NCBI RefSeq assembly: GCF_900176415.1
Contig: NZ_FWXO01000006.1
Span: 1-64,000 of the forward strand
Length of the DNA stretch: 64,000 bases
Direction: 5' to 3'
From: Cellulophaga tyrosinoxydans
GTDB taxonomy: Bacteria > Bacteroidota > Bacteroidia > Flavobacteriales > Flavobacteriaceae
How positions within the stretch are numbered: the first letter of the stretch is position 1; each line of letters starts with the position of its first letter. Below, one piece after another: positions 1-8,934 of the stretch. Made by a program: the position numbers and the translations under genes. The notes below the pieces were generated by a model that searched no databases, was not told where the DNA came from, and saw only the letters and a list, made by a program, of their open reading frames with translations.

Positions 1-176
1 CCTTTCATTAGGGGGCAGAACTCCTTTTTTACATCATTTGTAAAAATTATATCCTAGTTTACTTTAAATTAATTCAAGTGTTATTTGTGAGTGTCATAGA
101 CACCCATTTTGTCCCTTTAATATGTTAACAAAATTGTTGTTAGTCTACTTAAATATGTAAACGCAACTAAAGATTT

Positions 177-285
177 AAGGTGGCCATGGCGATGGGGTCC
201 ACCCCTTACCATTCCGAACAGGGAAGTTAAGCCCATCAGCGCCGATGGTACTGCTATACCAAGTGGGAGAGTAGGTCGTCGCCTT
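177..285 (+). rRNA. rrf: 5S ribosomal RNA
   Basis: This is the 5S rRNA of the large ribosomal subunit. The conserved core is visible: CCGAACAGGGAAGTTAAGCC, then GCCGATGGTACTGC and GTGGGAGAGTAGGTCG. The ends AAGGTGGC and GTCGCCTT can pair as helix I, which sets the boundaries to within a few bases. The 176 bases before it are probably the 23S-5S spacer; I see no gene in them. The 23S gene would lie outside the window. Confidence 0.95.
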
Positions 286-294
286 TTTTTAAGC

Positions 295-328
295 AAGTCC
301 TCAATAGAAATATTGAGGACTTTTTTTG
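295..328 (+). terminator. Rho-independent terminator of the rRNA operon
   Basis: A perfect 12-bp stem (AAGTCCTCAATA / TATTGAGGACTT) with a GAAA loop is followed by a run of T. It lies about 10 bases after the 5S rRNA and should end the rRNA transcript. Confidence 0.92.
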
Positions 329-386
329 TTTATAAAGGTTTGCTGAATTTGTATTTTTGAATTCTTGCTAATACAATTAAAAATTC

Positions 387-1019
387 ATGGAAGTACTTTC
401 AAAATATAAAAAAGAAGAACTGCTAAATACCATATCTCACGGATTGGGAATACTTCTTGGTATTGTAGGTTTTTTCTTATTGTTAAAAAAAAGCGCTGAT
501 AAAACTAATTTCGCTGTATTAGGGATTTATATATATTCCTTTTCAATTATACTACTATATTCTGCATCAACTTTATATCATGCGATGGCAAAGCCTAGTG
601 TAAAGAAGAAATTTAGAATTCTAGATCATATAAGCATTTATTTTTTAATTGCAGGAACCTATACCCCAGTAGCTCTAATTACTCTTGTAAATGGAAATGG
701 CTGGCTAATTTTCGCAATAGTTTGGGGTATTGCACTATTCGGAGCTATCTTGAAATTATTTTTCACAGGTAAATATGAAATTCTTTCACTATTACTTTAT
801 CTAGTAATGGGATGGTTAATTGTTTTTGATTTTTCTAGCTTAATGGATGCAACTTCTGCTAGTGGAATTAAACTTTTAATGCTCGGTGGAGCTTTTTATA
901 CCTTAGGCATTCTATTCTATGCGATTAAAAAGATTCCTTATAATCATTTTATATGGCACTTGTTTGTACTAGGAGGGAGTATTAGTCATTGGTTCTTTAT
1001 TTATATAGATGTTGTATAG
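387..1019 (+). CDS. PAQR / hemolysin III family membrane protein
   Basis: A 210-residue polytopic inner-membrane protein of the hemolysin III (TrhA/YqfA, PAQR) family. About seven hydrophobic helices are visible. Family landmarks are the early ISHGLG segment, STLYH, RILDHISIYFLIAGTYTP and a final WHLFVLGG with a late SH. The conserved Ser, Asp and His residues form the presumed metal site of the superfamily. Members act in membrane-lipid homeostasis and the haemolysin name is historical. The length is normal. It stands alone between the rRNA operon and a convergent gene 2 bp away. Confidence 0.88.
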   Translation: MEVLSKYKKEELLNTISHGLGILLGIVGFFLLLKKSADKTNFAVLGIYIYSFSIILLYSASTLYHAMAKPSVKKKFRILDHISIYFLIAGTYTPVALITLVNGNGWLIFAIVWGIALFGAILKLFFTGKYEILSLLLYLVMGWLIVFDFSSLMDATSASGIKLLMLGGAFYTLGILFYAIKKIPYNHFIWHLFVLGGSISHWFFIYIDVV

Positions 1020-1021
1020 CG

Positions 1022-1450
1022 TTAATCTTTAAAAACATCCTCAAAATCTCTAAAAAAAGCTTCGAATTGAATCATATTTTTATTCAAAAAAACCATCGTT
1101 TCTTGCCAAGTATTTTTATTATGGATCGAAACGTTGTTAAGTTGCACGTAAACCCTAGATATTTCGGTTTCGTTTTCCAAAAAAACATATTCTTCAAATT
1201 GAGCCTTGGCAAGAAAATTTTCTATTAGAACAGTTTTTAGGGCGGTGATTTTTTCCCATAAATCTATTCTTTTTTCTAAATCCTTACATTCGATGTCTAA
1301 GGATACCATTGCTTTCGTGGTATCAAAATAAAATTTGAAGGAGAAATCTTTAATTTTGGTATTATAGAGTATCCATTTACGAGGATAAGATTTACCAAAT
1401 GCAATCCAAAAATCTTGTCTCAGTTGTTTTGCTTCGTTTTTACTAAACAT
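1022..1450 (-). CDS. DUF4268 family protein
   Basis: A 142-residue soluble protein without signal peptide or membrane helix. The N-terminal FSKNEAKQLRQDFWIAFGKS and the aromatic, charged body match DUF4268, a domain of unknown function that also occurs fused to restriction-like nucleases in other bacteria. Here it is free-standing and no nuclease motif is visible. It starts one base after the ZIP transporter stop on the same strand, so the two are probably co-transcribed. Its cellular role is unknown. Confidence 0.75.
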   Translation of the reverse strand: MFSKNEAKQLRQDFWIAFGKSYPRKWILYNTKIKDFSFKFYFDTTKAMVSLDIECKDLEKRIDLWEKITALKTVLIENFLAKAQFEEYVFLENETEISRVYVQLNNVSIHNKNTWQETMVFLNKNMIQFEAFFRDFEDVFKD

Positions 1451-2122
1451 CTATAAAAAATAAGCCATTGTAATTCCAATTATTATAACTACCAACTTGC
1501 CTAAATTAAATTTATGACCCTCCGAACTTTCAAATAAAATTACAGTAGAAATATGTAGAAATACTCCAATGGCTACAGCATTTAATTGTGGTGTTATGGG
1601 CGACAGAAATTCAATATTTGCAGCTAAAAATGTTCCCAATGGTGTCATGATAGAAAAAAGAATAATAAAAAATAAAGCATTTCTAGATTTCATTTGAGAA
1701 CCTACTAGAAAAATACTTAGTATTAATGCAATCGGAATTTTATGCACCAAAATGCCATATAAGATATTATGATGACTATCTATTGGAATACCTTCTAAAA
1801 GAGAATGTATGGATAGGCTAATAAATAATAACCATGGAAATTGTTTTTTTGTACTATCTAAATGTACATGTCCGTGTTCAGCGCCTTTAGAAAAAAATTC
1901 TAAAAAAATTTGCAGTAAAATTCCAAGCATAACAAAAACGCCTACCCTTTTCTGATCCGTACTATTGTATATTTCAGGAAGTAATTCAAAAATGGTGAGT
2001 GCTAGTAAAAATGCGCCACTAAAGGCTAGAAGTAGTTTTATACCTTCTTTCTTTTTTGGTTTGGTGATGTAAACAAATGTAAAGCTTAATAGTACAGCTA
2101 GAATTGGTAATAAATAGGTCAT
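1451..2122 (-). CDS. ZIP family metal transporter
   Basis: A 223-residue membrane protein with about eight hydrophobic helices and a short His-rich cytoplasmic loop (GAEHGHVHLD). Helix IV carries IHSLLEGIPI and helix V carries HNILYGILVHKIPIA. These are the paired His/Glu metal-site helices of ZIP transporters, which import Zn2+ and other divalent metals. The length fits compact bacterial ZIPs. It is followed directly by the DUF4268 gene. No Zur-like operator could be recognised upstream. Confidence 0.85.
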   Translation of the reverse strand: MTYLLPILAVLLSFTFVYITKPKKKEGIKLLLAFSGAFLLALTIFELLPEIYNSTDQKRVGVFVMLGILLQIFLEFFSKGAEHGHVHLDSTKKQFPWLLFISLSIHSLLEGIPIDSHHNILYGILVHKIPIALILSIFLVGSQMKSRNALFFIILFSIMTPLGTFLAANIEFLSPITPQLNAVAIGVFLHISTVILFESSEGHKFNLGKLVVIIIGITMAYFL

Positions 2123-2146
2123 GCTTTATAATTAGGTTTTTTTAAA

Positions 2147-2181
2147 TTGTAACCTGAGGCCGTAAAATTAATGTATTTTTG
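2147..2181 (+). promoter_or_regulatory. Flavobacterial promoter of the THUMP methyltransferase
   Basis: A -7 element TATTTTTG lies at 2174-2181, with a possible -33 TTG at 2147-2149. The 24-nt spacing is slightly long for the Bacteroidota consensus. It is 20 bases before the ATG at 2202. Confidence 0.6.
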
Positions 2182-2201
2182 CGGTATTGTTTTAGATAGA
2201 T

Positions 2202-3365
2202 ATGGAGAATTACAAGATGGTAGCCAAAACAATGTTTGGCTTTGAAAGTATTTTAGCTAAGGAGTTGCGTAAACTTGGTGCTATGAATATAGAAGAAGGG
2301 GTGCGTAGCGTAAGTTTTGAAGGCGATACAGGGTTTATGTACAAGGCTAATTTATGTTTACGTACGGCTATTAAAATTGTAAAACCTATACATTCTTTTA
2401 GTGTTACTAGCGAGGAAGAATTATACAAAAAGATTTATGCTTTTGATTGGACAGAATATTTAACTCCGCATACTACTTTTGCCATCGATACCACAGTAAA
2501 TTCGGATCATTTTTCTCATTCTTTATATGTATCGCAGAAAGTAAAAGATGCCATTGTAGATAAGTTTAGAGATTTAGATGGTATTAGACCTGATGTGGAT
2601 ATTAAATTTCCAGATATTAGAATAAATATTCATATTCAAAAGGATCACTGTAATGTTTCTTTGGATACTTCTGGACGATCTTTGCATCAAAGAGGATATA
2701 AAACAGCAACGAATATAGCTCCTATAAATGAAGTTTTGGCTGCAGGCTTATTATTACTTAGCGGATGGGATGGACAATCAGATTTTTTAGATCCTATGTG
2801 TGGTAGTGGTACTATTTTAATTGAAGCTGCTATGATTGCTTGCAATATTCCTGTTAATATAAATAGAAAGGAATTTGCTTTTGAAAAGTGGCCCGATTTT
2901 GATCAAGATTTGTTTGATAAAATTGTAGAGAGTTGTTTAAATAAAACAAGAGAATTTCATTTTAAAATTGCCGGATATGATAAGGCTCCATCGGCAATAC
3001 GTAAGGCACAAGATAATATTGAAAATGCTAATTTATCCGAATATATAAAAGTTGGGCAATTCAACTTTTTTGAAACAGAAAAATCTGTTGATACCCATTT
3101 GCATATATTATTTAATCCGCCTTATGGAGAACGATTAGATATTGAAATGGAGGAGTTTTACAAGAATATTGGCGACACCCTTAAAAATCATTATGCCGGA
3201 ACTGACGCGTGGTTAATTACTTCTAATTTGGAAGCATTGAAATATGTGGGACTACGACCTTCTAGAAGAATTAAAGTATTTAACAGTCATTTAGAGTCAA
3301 GATTAGTTAAATATGTAATGTATGAAGGCAGTAAAAAAGCGAAATTTCAAAATCAAGACTCGTAA
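2202..3365 (+). CDS. THUMP-domain class I SAM-dependent RNA methyltransferase (RlmL N-half type)
   Basis: A 387-residue predicted 23S rRNA guanine-N2 methyltransferase, corresponding to the RlmL half of the E. coli RlmKL fusion (G2445). The N-terminal ~155 residues form the ferredoxin-like/THUMP RNA-binding part. The C-terminal Rossmann domain has the SAM motif FLDPMCGSGTILIEAA and the catalytic NPPYGERL. The RlmK half is absent, as in many Bacteroidota. A TAnnTTTG promoter lies just upstream. A small membrane-protein gene follows after 3 bp. Confidence 0.88.
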   Translation: MENYKMVAKTMFGFESILAKELRKLGAMNIEEGVRSVSFEGDTGFMYKANLCLRTAIKIVKPIHSFSVTSEEELYKKIYAFDWTEYLTPHTTFAIDTTVNSDHFSHSLYVSQKVKDAIVDKFRDLDGIRPDVDIKFPDIRINIHIQKDHCNVSLDTSGRSLHQRGYKTATNIAPINEVLAAGLLLLSGWDGQSDFLDPMCGSGTILIEAAMIACNIPVNINRKEFAFEKWPDFDQDLFDKIVESCLNKTREFHFKIAGYDKAPSAIRKAQDNIENANLSEYIKVGQFNFFETEKSVDTHLHILFNPPYGERLDIEMEEFYKNIGDTLKNHYAGTDAWLITSNLEALKYVGLRPSRRIKVFNSHLESRLVKYVMYEGSKKAKFQNQDS

Positions 3366-3368
3366 TAT

Positions 3369-3599
3369 ATGTCTTTAAAAAATAAAACACTTTTATACAA
3401 TTTTCTAAGTTTTGCCATCATCTTTATTGTCTTACGCTTTTTTGTAATGAGCTATTTTGTTGACACTCATTTTTTAAAATCTTTACTGTCCGCAATACTT
3501 ACAATGGTATTAGCACCAAAATTTGCTGTTTTAAAGAATAAAGAAGGAGAACAAATAATGATGAAATGGGTATTCTTAAAAGGTTTTAAGAAACTCTAG
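3369..3599 (+). CDS. Small membrane protein, hypothetical
   Basis: A 76-residue protein with two predicted membrane segments (about residues 10-30 and 35-55) and a short basic C-terminus. I do not recognise a named family. It begins 3 bp after the methyltransferase stop with an ATG, which suggests co-transcription. It ends immediately before the stop of the convergent DUF6048 gene. The tight packing supports it being real, but its role is unknown. Confidence 0.6.
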   Translation: MSLKNKTLLYNFLSFAIIFIVLRFFVMSYFVDTHFLKSLLSAILTMVLAPKFAVLKNKEGEQIMMKWVFLKGFKKL

Positions 3600-4394
3600 T
3601 TAATTTTTTGGAGGCGGTGGAGGTTGTTGCGGACCTTTGTCTACATATTTTTTACGCGCTTCTTTTTTCTTCTTATAAAGAGGAATAAAATAGGTAATGG
3701 TATAATTATAACTACTTCCAAATCTGCTGTTATCGGTAACTTTATTAAAACCTGGTATCCATAAATTTCTAAAATTTTCTGGATCTTTATTGGTGATTAA
3801 GAGCCCGAGTCGAACAGTTGCTCCAAGATATACATTATGAAAAAGCTCTACTTTTGTACCAATTACGGCTTCTAGCCATGATGCACTTAATGATTTATAT
3901 TCTACAGGGCTATTTAGTCCTAGAGCAAAGTCGGTTTCTTCAAAATATCTATCTGTACTAAAAATTTGATAATTGTTGAGGGTTTGACTAAAACTGCTGA
4001 AACCAAATCTTCCTCCAACATGAATAAGGTTTCTCATTCCAAACCAGTTTTCATAAGTATTATAATCTACACCCATTTTTAAATAACTTCCTGAAGCAGT
4101 GAAATTATATAGATCTTCTTGTTGTGTAGATTTTTCGTTTCCTAATTCTGCGGCTAAATACAAGTTTGATTTTAATCGGTAATCACCAACTAATTCTAAG
4201 CCGGTGTAGTCTTCGTCTAAAGTAGATTTTACTATTTTACTTAAATCAATACCTACACGAACACCATATTTTTCAGTTTTAGTTACCGTGTCTTTTGGCT
4301 GAAGGTCTATTGGTTTACTTTGTGAAAAGCCCAACGAAACCTGTACTATACATATAGTACTAATGATATATTTTAACATGGGCCGCGTTTTCAT
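3600..4394 (-). CDS. DUF6048 family exported protein
   Basis: A 264-residue exported protein with an N-terminal signal peptide ending near GFSQ. The rest looks like a small outer-membrane beta-barrel: alternating hydrophobic strands, GVRVGIDLSK near the start and a final TITYFIPL strand. It ends in a Lys/Pro-rich tail (PQQPPPPPKN). It matches the DUF6048 proteins that accompany DUF6452 and RlmD in Flavobacteriaceae. The called ATG overlaps the end of the DUF6452 gene by 35 nt. A second ATG at 4379 gives a cleaner signal peptide and a shorter overlap. Confidence 0.78.
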   Translation of the reverse strand: MKTRPMLKYIISTICIVQVSLGFSQSKPIDLQPKDTVTKTEKYGVRVGIDLSKIVKSTLDEDYTGLELVGDYRLKSNLYLAAELGNEKSTQQEDLYNFTASGSYLKMGVDYNTYENWFGMRNLIHVGGRFGFSSFSQTLNNYQIFSTDRYFEETDFALGLNSPVEYKSLSASWLEAVIGTKVELFHNVYLGATVRLGLLITNKDPENFRNLWIPGFNKVTDNSRFGSSYNYTITYFIPLYKKKKEARKKYVDKGPQQPPPPPKN

Positions 4395-4857
4395 TTTCTA
4401 CAGTAGTATTTACTACCTGAATATTTTTTATCCAATTGTTCGTGTCTGATGTAAGATCTACTGTTAGATTCTCGTAATTAACAATGTATCCACATGCTCT
4501 AGAAACAAAAACTTCTTTTAATGTATATATGAAATTAACTTGATCTTCATTATCATTAGTAGCATCAGTAGTTTCATTTGTTGTAAGGCTAAAAACGGTA
4601 TTCAATGCCTCTAAACGTAAAGGAACTTGAATAGAATCTGTTCCTGTATTGGTAATTACTGCTCCAAAGGTATCATCATATAACTGACCTTTAACTACCA
4701 AATTAGCGGGAGCTTTTAAGGTTTCTGTATCATCAATATCATAAAAGCTTATGATTAAGAGTGGTGTTGTGCCGTCAACACAAATATCATCTTTCTCACA
4801 AGAATTAAATCCTATAAAAACTAATAGTAGAACTATACTGTAGGTTATTTTTTTCAT
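4360..4857 (-). CDS. DUF6452 family lipoprotein
   Basis: A 165-residue predicted lipoprotein. The signal sequence ends in FIGFNSCEKDD, placing the lipidated Cys at about residue 20. Two more Cys (about residues 26 and 130) could form a disulfide. The predicted fold is all beta. It fits the DUF6452 family, function unknown, which is found in tandem with DUF6048 in this order next to rlmD. It overlaps the downstream DUF6048 frame, suggesting translational coupling and a joint envelope role. Confidence 0.75.
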   Translation of the reverse strand: MKKITYSIVLLLVFIGFNSCEKDDICVDGTTPLLIISFYDIDDTETLKAPANLVVKGQLYDDTFGAVITNTGTDSIQVPLRLEALNTVFSLTTNETTDATNDNEDQVNFIYTLKEVFVSRACGYIVNYENLTVDLTSDTNNWIKNIQVVNTTVENENAAHVKIYH

Positions 4858-4881
4858 TTACAAATCCAATACTATTGTTGG

Positions 4882-6291
4882 TTATCGTTTTTCCAAAAGT
4901 ACAACATTTTCTACATGATGCGTTTGCGGAAACATATCTACAGCCTGAGTTTTTGTTATTTTATAAAGATCTTTCATCATTTCTAAATCTCGAGCTTGTG
5001 TTGCACTGTTGCAACTAACATAAACTATTTTTTGTGGCGCAATGGATAAAATCTGTTCTACCACATCTTTATGCATGCCATCTCTTGGCGGATCTGTTAT
5101 TATGATATCTGGAGTGCCGTTTTGAGCTATAAATTCTTTATTAAATATATTTTTCATATCCCCAGCAAAGAATGTGGTATTCTCTATGTTGTTCAAAATG
5201 GCGTTGGCTTTTGCATCTTCAATTGCTTCAGGTACAGCTTCTATACCTACCACTTTTTTGGCTTTTTTAGCTATAAATTGGGCAATTGTGCCTGTGCCAG
5301 TATATAAATCGTAAACCAATTCATTTCCTGTAAGGCCGGCAAATTCTCTTGTTATTTTATATAATTCAAAGGCTTGATCTGAATTAGTTTGATAGAAAGA
5401 TTTGGCATTTATTTTAAATTTTAGCCCTTCCATTTCTTCAAAAATATGATCACGACCAGAAAAACAGATGATCTTTTGATCGTAAATGGTGTCATTCTGT
5501 TTAGAATTGATAACATATAAAAGCGATGTTATTTCTGGAAACTTTGCAGACAAATGATTCAATAACAATTCCCTTTTAACCTTGTCATTTTCAAAAAATT
5601 GTACCAAGACCATAATTTCACCAGTAGATGCCGTTCTAATCATCATGGTTCTTAATAAGCCATGTTGATTTCTTGGATTAAAGAATGATAAATTATTAGT
5701 TAAGGCAAAATTTTTGGTTTCTAAACGAATTGCATTTGATGGATCTTCTTGTAAATGACACTTTTTTATGTCTAGAATTTTATCCCACATGCCTGGAATA
5801 TGAAATCCAAGAGCATTTTTATTTGCTATTTCTTTATCAGAATTTATTTCTTCTAGGGTTAACCAACGGCTATCAGAAAATGAAAATTCCATTTTATTTC
5901 TATAAAAATATTGTTTTTTAGACCCGAGAATTGGAGAAACTTCTGGTAATTCTAAATGTCCTATTCTTCTTAAATTATTTTCTACTTCTTTTTGCTTATA
6001 AAATAGTTGGTGTTCATAGCCCATATCTTGCCATTTACAACCACCACATGTGCCAAAATGCTCACATGTAGGTGTTACTCTTTTATCAGATAGAGAATGA
6101 AAATTTGTGGCTACACCCTCAAAATAGGCTTTTCTTTTTTTTGTGGTTTGCACATCAACAACATCACCAGGTACGGCATTTGTTAAGAATATTACACGTC
6201 CGTCAGGAGCTTTTCCTATTGTTTTGCCTTTTGCACCAGCATCTATAACGGTTACGTTTTCAAAAACCGTTCTATTATTTTTTCTACGCAT
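4882..6291 (-). CDS. rlmD: 23S rRNA (uracil-5-)-methyltransferase RlmD
   Basis: A 469-residue TrmA/RlmD-family enzyme that methylates C5 of a uracil in 23S rRNA (U1939 in E. coli). The N-terminus is a TRAM RNA-binding domain (about residues 8-65). An iron-sulfur cluster region follows, with CEHFGTCGGCKWQ and a later Cys (KKCHL). The Rossmann domain contains YDLYTGTGTIAQF, then ITDPPRDGMH, and the catalytic Cys in VYVSCNSATQARDL. The length is normal. It is the first gene of a probable operon with DUF6452 and DUF6048. Confidence 0.92.
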   Translation of the reverse strand: MRRKNNRTVFENVTVIDAGAKGKTIGKAPDGRVIFLTNAVPGDVVDVQTTKKRKAYFEGVATNFHSLSDKRVTPTCEHFGTCGGCKWQDMGYEHQLFYKQKEVENNLRRIGHLELPEVSPILGSKKQYFYRNKMEFSFSDSRWLTLEEINSDKEIANKNALGFHIPGMWDKILDIKKCHLQEDPSNAIRLETKNFALTNNLSFFNPRNQHGLLRTMMIRTASTGEIMVLVQFFENDKVKRELLLNHLSAKFPEITSLLYVINSKQNDTIYDQKIICFSGRDHIFEEMEGLKFKINAKSFYQTNSDQAFELYKITREFAGLTGNELVYDLYTGTGTIAQFIAKKAKKVVGIEAVPEAIEDAKANAILNNIENTTFFAGDMKNIFNKEFIAQNGTPDIIITDPPRDGMHKDVVEQILSIAPQKIVYVSCNSATQARDLEMMKDLYKITKTQAVDMFPQTHHVENVVLLEKR

Positions 6292-6544
6292 GGCGCAAAA
6301 ATAGAATGTTTTTAGTAAAGTAAATAGAAGTTTAAGACTTTATAATGGTTTAGTTTGTCAATCTAAATAAAAGTCCGCTCAACACACTTTTAAAAACTTT
6401 AATTATACCAGAATAATTTGTAATTTTACAGTTCTACAAGGATGATTTCTCTCCCACGCTGAATTTTCTCCCGAAAACTATCGGGATTCGAAAGGATAAA
6501 GGTACAGAAGGAATTGCTAAAGTTTTATTTTAAAAATTATTAAC

Positions 6545-7825
6545 ATGTCAGTTTTAGAAAAAATGACTTCTAAGGATGCAATAGCCTTAGAAGAAAAATT
6601 TGGAGCTCACAATTACCATCCTTTACCAGTAGTTTTAAGCAAAGGAGAAGGTGTTTTTGTTTGGGATGTAGAAGGAAAAAAGTATTACGATTTTTTATCG
6701 GCATATTCCGCGGTAAATCAAGGTCATTGTCATCCAAAAATTGTTGGTGCCATGGTAAAGCAGGCGCAGACCTTAACACTTACTTCACGAGCATTTTATA
6801 ATGATGTTTTAGGGAAGTACGAAAAGTATGCTACAGAAACATTTGGTTTCGACAAATTATTACCAATGAATACAGGTGCTGAAGCAGTGGAAACAGCATT
6901 AAAAATTTGTAGAAAATGGGCTTACGAGAAAAAAGGTATTCCAGAAAATCAGGCACAAATTGTTGTTTGCGAGAATAATTTTCATGGTAGAACTACCACT
7001 ATAATTTCATTTTCCAACGATCCTGTTGCTCGTAAAAATTTTGGACCCTATACAGACGGATTTATAAAAATTGAATACGATAATCTAATAGCTTTACAAA
7101 AGGTTTTAGAGGAGAATTCTAATATTGCTGGATTTTTAGTTGAGCCTATTCAAGGTGAAGCGGGTGTGTATGTTCCTTCAGATAATTATTTGAAAGATGC
7201 CAAGGCATTATGTGAAAAACACAATGTTTTATTTATTGCAGACGAAGTGCAAACAGGCATTGCAAGAACAGGTCGTTTGTTAGCTACTTGTGGTAATTGT
7301 AATTGCTCTGATAAGCATTGTAGTGGTACACCAGAAACGAAGCCAGATATTCTAATATTAGGTAAAGCCTTGTCTGGAGGCGCTTATCCGGTTTCTGCGG
7401 TATTGGCAAATGATAGTATTATGGGAGTGATTAAACCTGGGAATCACGGGAGTACATTTGGTGGAAATCCAATAGCTGCTGCTGTTGGAATTGCTGCTTT
7501 AGAAGTTATTAAAGAAGAGCAACTGGCTCAAAATGCGTTCGAACTTGGAGAAATTTTCCGTGAAGAGTTGGGTAAGTTTATACCAAAATGTGATTTAGTA
7601 AATGCCGTTCGTGGTAAAGGTTTATTGAATGCTATTTTAATTAATGATACAGAAGAGAGTTCTACGGCTTGGGATATTTGTATGGCATTAAAAGAGAATG
7701 GTTTATTAGCGAAACCTACCCATGGTAACATCATTCGTTTTGCTCCGCCATTAGTAATGACTAAAGCACAATTGCTAGATTGTGTAGCCATTATTATTAA
7801 AACACTTACGGAGTTTAAAAAGTAG
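6545..7825 (+). CDS. rocD: Ornithine--oxo-acid transaminase RocD
   Basis: A 426-residue class III PLP aminotransferase that converts ornithine and 2-oxoglutarate to glutamate semialdehyde and glutamate. Visible features are the early [26 protein letters not shown], the PLP-binding [14 protein letters not shown], and the Schiff-base Lys274 in ILGKALSGG. Between these last two is an unusual Cys-rich insertion (C249, C252, C254, C259) that standard ornithine aminotransferases lack. It is monocistronic and ends at a strong bidirectional terminator. The ~250-bp upstream region holds a small CCCGA/TCGGG hairpin near 6470 but no recognised riboswitch. Confidence 0.92.
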   Translation: MSVLEKMTSKDAIALEEKFGAHNYHPLPVVLSKGEGVFVWDVEGKKYYDFLSAYSAVNQGHCHPKIVGAMVKQAQTLTLTSRAFYNDVLGKYEKYATETFGFDKLLPMNTGAEAVETALKICRKWAYEKKGIPENQAQIVVCENNFHGRTTTIISFSNDPVARKNFGPYTDGFIKIEYDNLIALQKVLEENSNIAGFLVEPIQGEAGVYVPSDNYLKDAKALCEKHNVLFIADEVQTGIARTGRLLATCGNCNCSDKHCSGTPETKPDILILGKALSGGAYPVSAVLANDSIMGVIKPGNHGSTFGGNPIAAAVGIAALEVIKEEQLAQNAFELGEIFREELGKFIPKCDLVNAVRGKGLLNAILINDTEESSTAWDICMALKENGLLAKPTHGNIIRFAPPLVMTKAQLLDCVAIIIKTLTEFKK

Positions 7826-7838
7826 TAAAAGAGTATAA

Positions 7839-7869
7839 AAAAATCCCGAAGTATTACTTCGGGATTTTT
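7839..7869. terminator. Bidirectional terminator between rocD and the CCC-motif cluster
   Basis: The 13-bp stem AAAAATCCCGAAG / CTTCGGGATTTTT with a 5-nt loop is flanked by A and T runs, so it can act on both converging transcripts. Confidence 0.9.
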
Positions 7870-7888
7870 AATATATAAAATGTGAATT

Positions 7889-8200
7889 TTAAAAATTACC
7901 TTCAGAGGCTGCAGCAATTATAAAAGCTGCGATAACGCCAAAATATAACAAGAAAAATAATAAGTATACAGCAGCAAAGGCTAGTCCTATATAGGATAAT
8001 ATTTTTCCTGTTTTAACATTTTCATATCCTGAATACACCCCTGAGCTTTGATTGTAAATACGTTCTGCTTTTTTTACATTAGACAGACTGATAAAACCAA
8101 AAATTGCCCCAAATGGTCCACAGCAAAACAAGGTTAAAACGATGCATAATATGCCATAAGTTAATGCATTACTTGCACCAGGTAAAGGTTGTTGGTTCAT
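7889..8200 (-). CDS. CCC-motif / DUF4190-like membrane protein (paralogue 1)
   Basis: A small membrane protein of about 103 residues starting MNQQPLPGASNA. An upstream in-frame extension to 8296 would run into the previous gene and lacks the family start, so the ATG at 8200 (or the adjacent one at 8203) is preferred. It has two or three membrane segments, with CCGP in the first and a conserved middle ...YNQSSGVYSGY...KTGKIL shared with its two neighbours. The family function is unknown. It is the last gene of a four-gene minus-strand cluster. Confidence 0.75.
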   Translation of the reverse strand: MNQQPLPGASNALTYGILCIVLTLFCCGPFGAIFGFISLSNVKKAERIYNQSSGVYSGYENVKTGKILSYIGLAFAAVYLLFFLLYFGVIAAFIIAAASEGNF

Positions 8201-8205
8201 CATAA

Positions 8206-8544
8206 TTATTGTCCAAAAAATTCTTCCATCCTTTCTTGAATTAATTGTTGGTCTCCACTCTGTAATACATCCCAACCAATTGCCATTACAAACCAAATTA
8301 TGAAGGCAATGAATAAAATATTTAATATTAAACCAACAATTGCTAATATTTTACCAGTCTTTAAAGTTCCAATACCTGAGTATATTTCTGGACTTTCCTT
8401 GTAGGCTTTGTTTGATAAAGTAGCTAATATAAGAGCTATAGTACTTAGGATTAATCCAAGTATTCCGTAGCACCAACAAAGTACAATTGAGGCAATACTT
8501 AAAATTATAATTAAAGTTACATTAGGTAATTTTTGTTGTTCCAT
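8206..8544 (-). CDS. CCC-motif / DUF4190-like membrane protein (paralogue 2)
   Basis: A 112-residue membrane protein. It starts MEQQKLPN like paralogue 3, has CWCYG in the first hydrophobic segment where others have CCC, and shares the ..ESPEIYSGIGTLKTGKILAIVG core. It has two main membrane regions and a charged C-terminus. It is a tandem duplicate of the genes on either side, with a 36-nt gap to paralogue 3 and about 2-5 nt to paralogue 1. The function is unknown. Confidence 0.78.
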   Translation of the reverse strand: MEQQKLPNVTLIIILSIASIVLCWCYGILGLILSTIALILATLSNKAYKESPEIYSGIGTLKTGKILAIVGLILNILFIAFIIWFVMAIGWDVLQSGDQQLIQERMEEFFGQ

Positions 8545-8580
8545 GATTTAAAAAGTTTAGTCCCTTTTAAAATTTATCGA

Positions 8581-8916
8581 TTAATATTGTCCGCCAGCTT
8601 CCATACCTTCTTGCCATTTTCTCGAGAACTCTTCGGACCATTCGCTCCAGCCTACTGTAGCTAAGGTGTATATAACGTTAATTATCATTAAAACATTTAA
8701 TACAACAGCAATAATTGCAACAATTTTACCTGTTTTGATTGTGCTGTAATTATCATATAATTCAGGATTTGCTTCGTACATTTTCTGCGATTTATTTGCC
8801 ATAAAAAAAGCAATTCCAGAAGGGATAATTCCAATTCCTGCAAAACAGCAGCATAGATAGCCCAAGATACTAAGTACGATGATCATTGTTGCATTTGGTA
8901 ATTTTTGTTGTTCCAT
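8581..8916 (-). CDS. CCC-motif membrane protein (paralogue 3)
   Basis: A 111-residue membrane protein with the eponymous motif LCCCFAGIG in the first membrane segment, then a cytoplasmic stretch ANPELYDNYSTIKTGKIV and a second membrane helix. It is clearly paralogous to the next two genes downstream. Such proteins recur in Flavobacteriaceae beside DUF2752 genes, as here. No biochemical role is known to me. It is probably co-transcribed with the DUF2752 gene 18 bp upstream. Confidence 0.8.
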   Translation of the reverse strand: MEQQKLPNATMIIVLSILGYLCCCFAGIGIIPSGIAFFMANKSQKMYEANPELYDNYSTIKTGKIVAIIAVVLNVLMIINVIYTLATVGWSEWSEEFSRKWQEGMEAGGQY

Positions 8917-8934
8917 AATTTAAAGGTTTAGTTG

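Noticed and set aside
989-1228. A 79-codon frame overlapping the PAQR end and antisense to DUF4268
   Set aside because: It lies in the antisense of a recognised gene and starts inside another. It is a shadow frame.
6420-6544. Possible riboswitch in the rocD leader
   Set aside because: There is only a 5-bp CCCGA/TCGGG hairpin and no known aptamer pattern.
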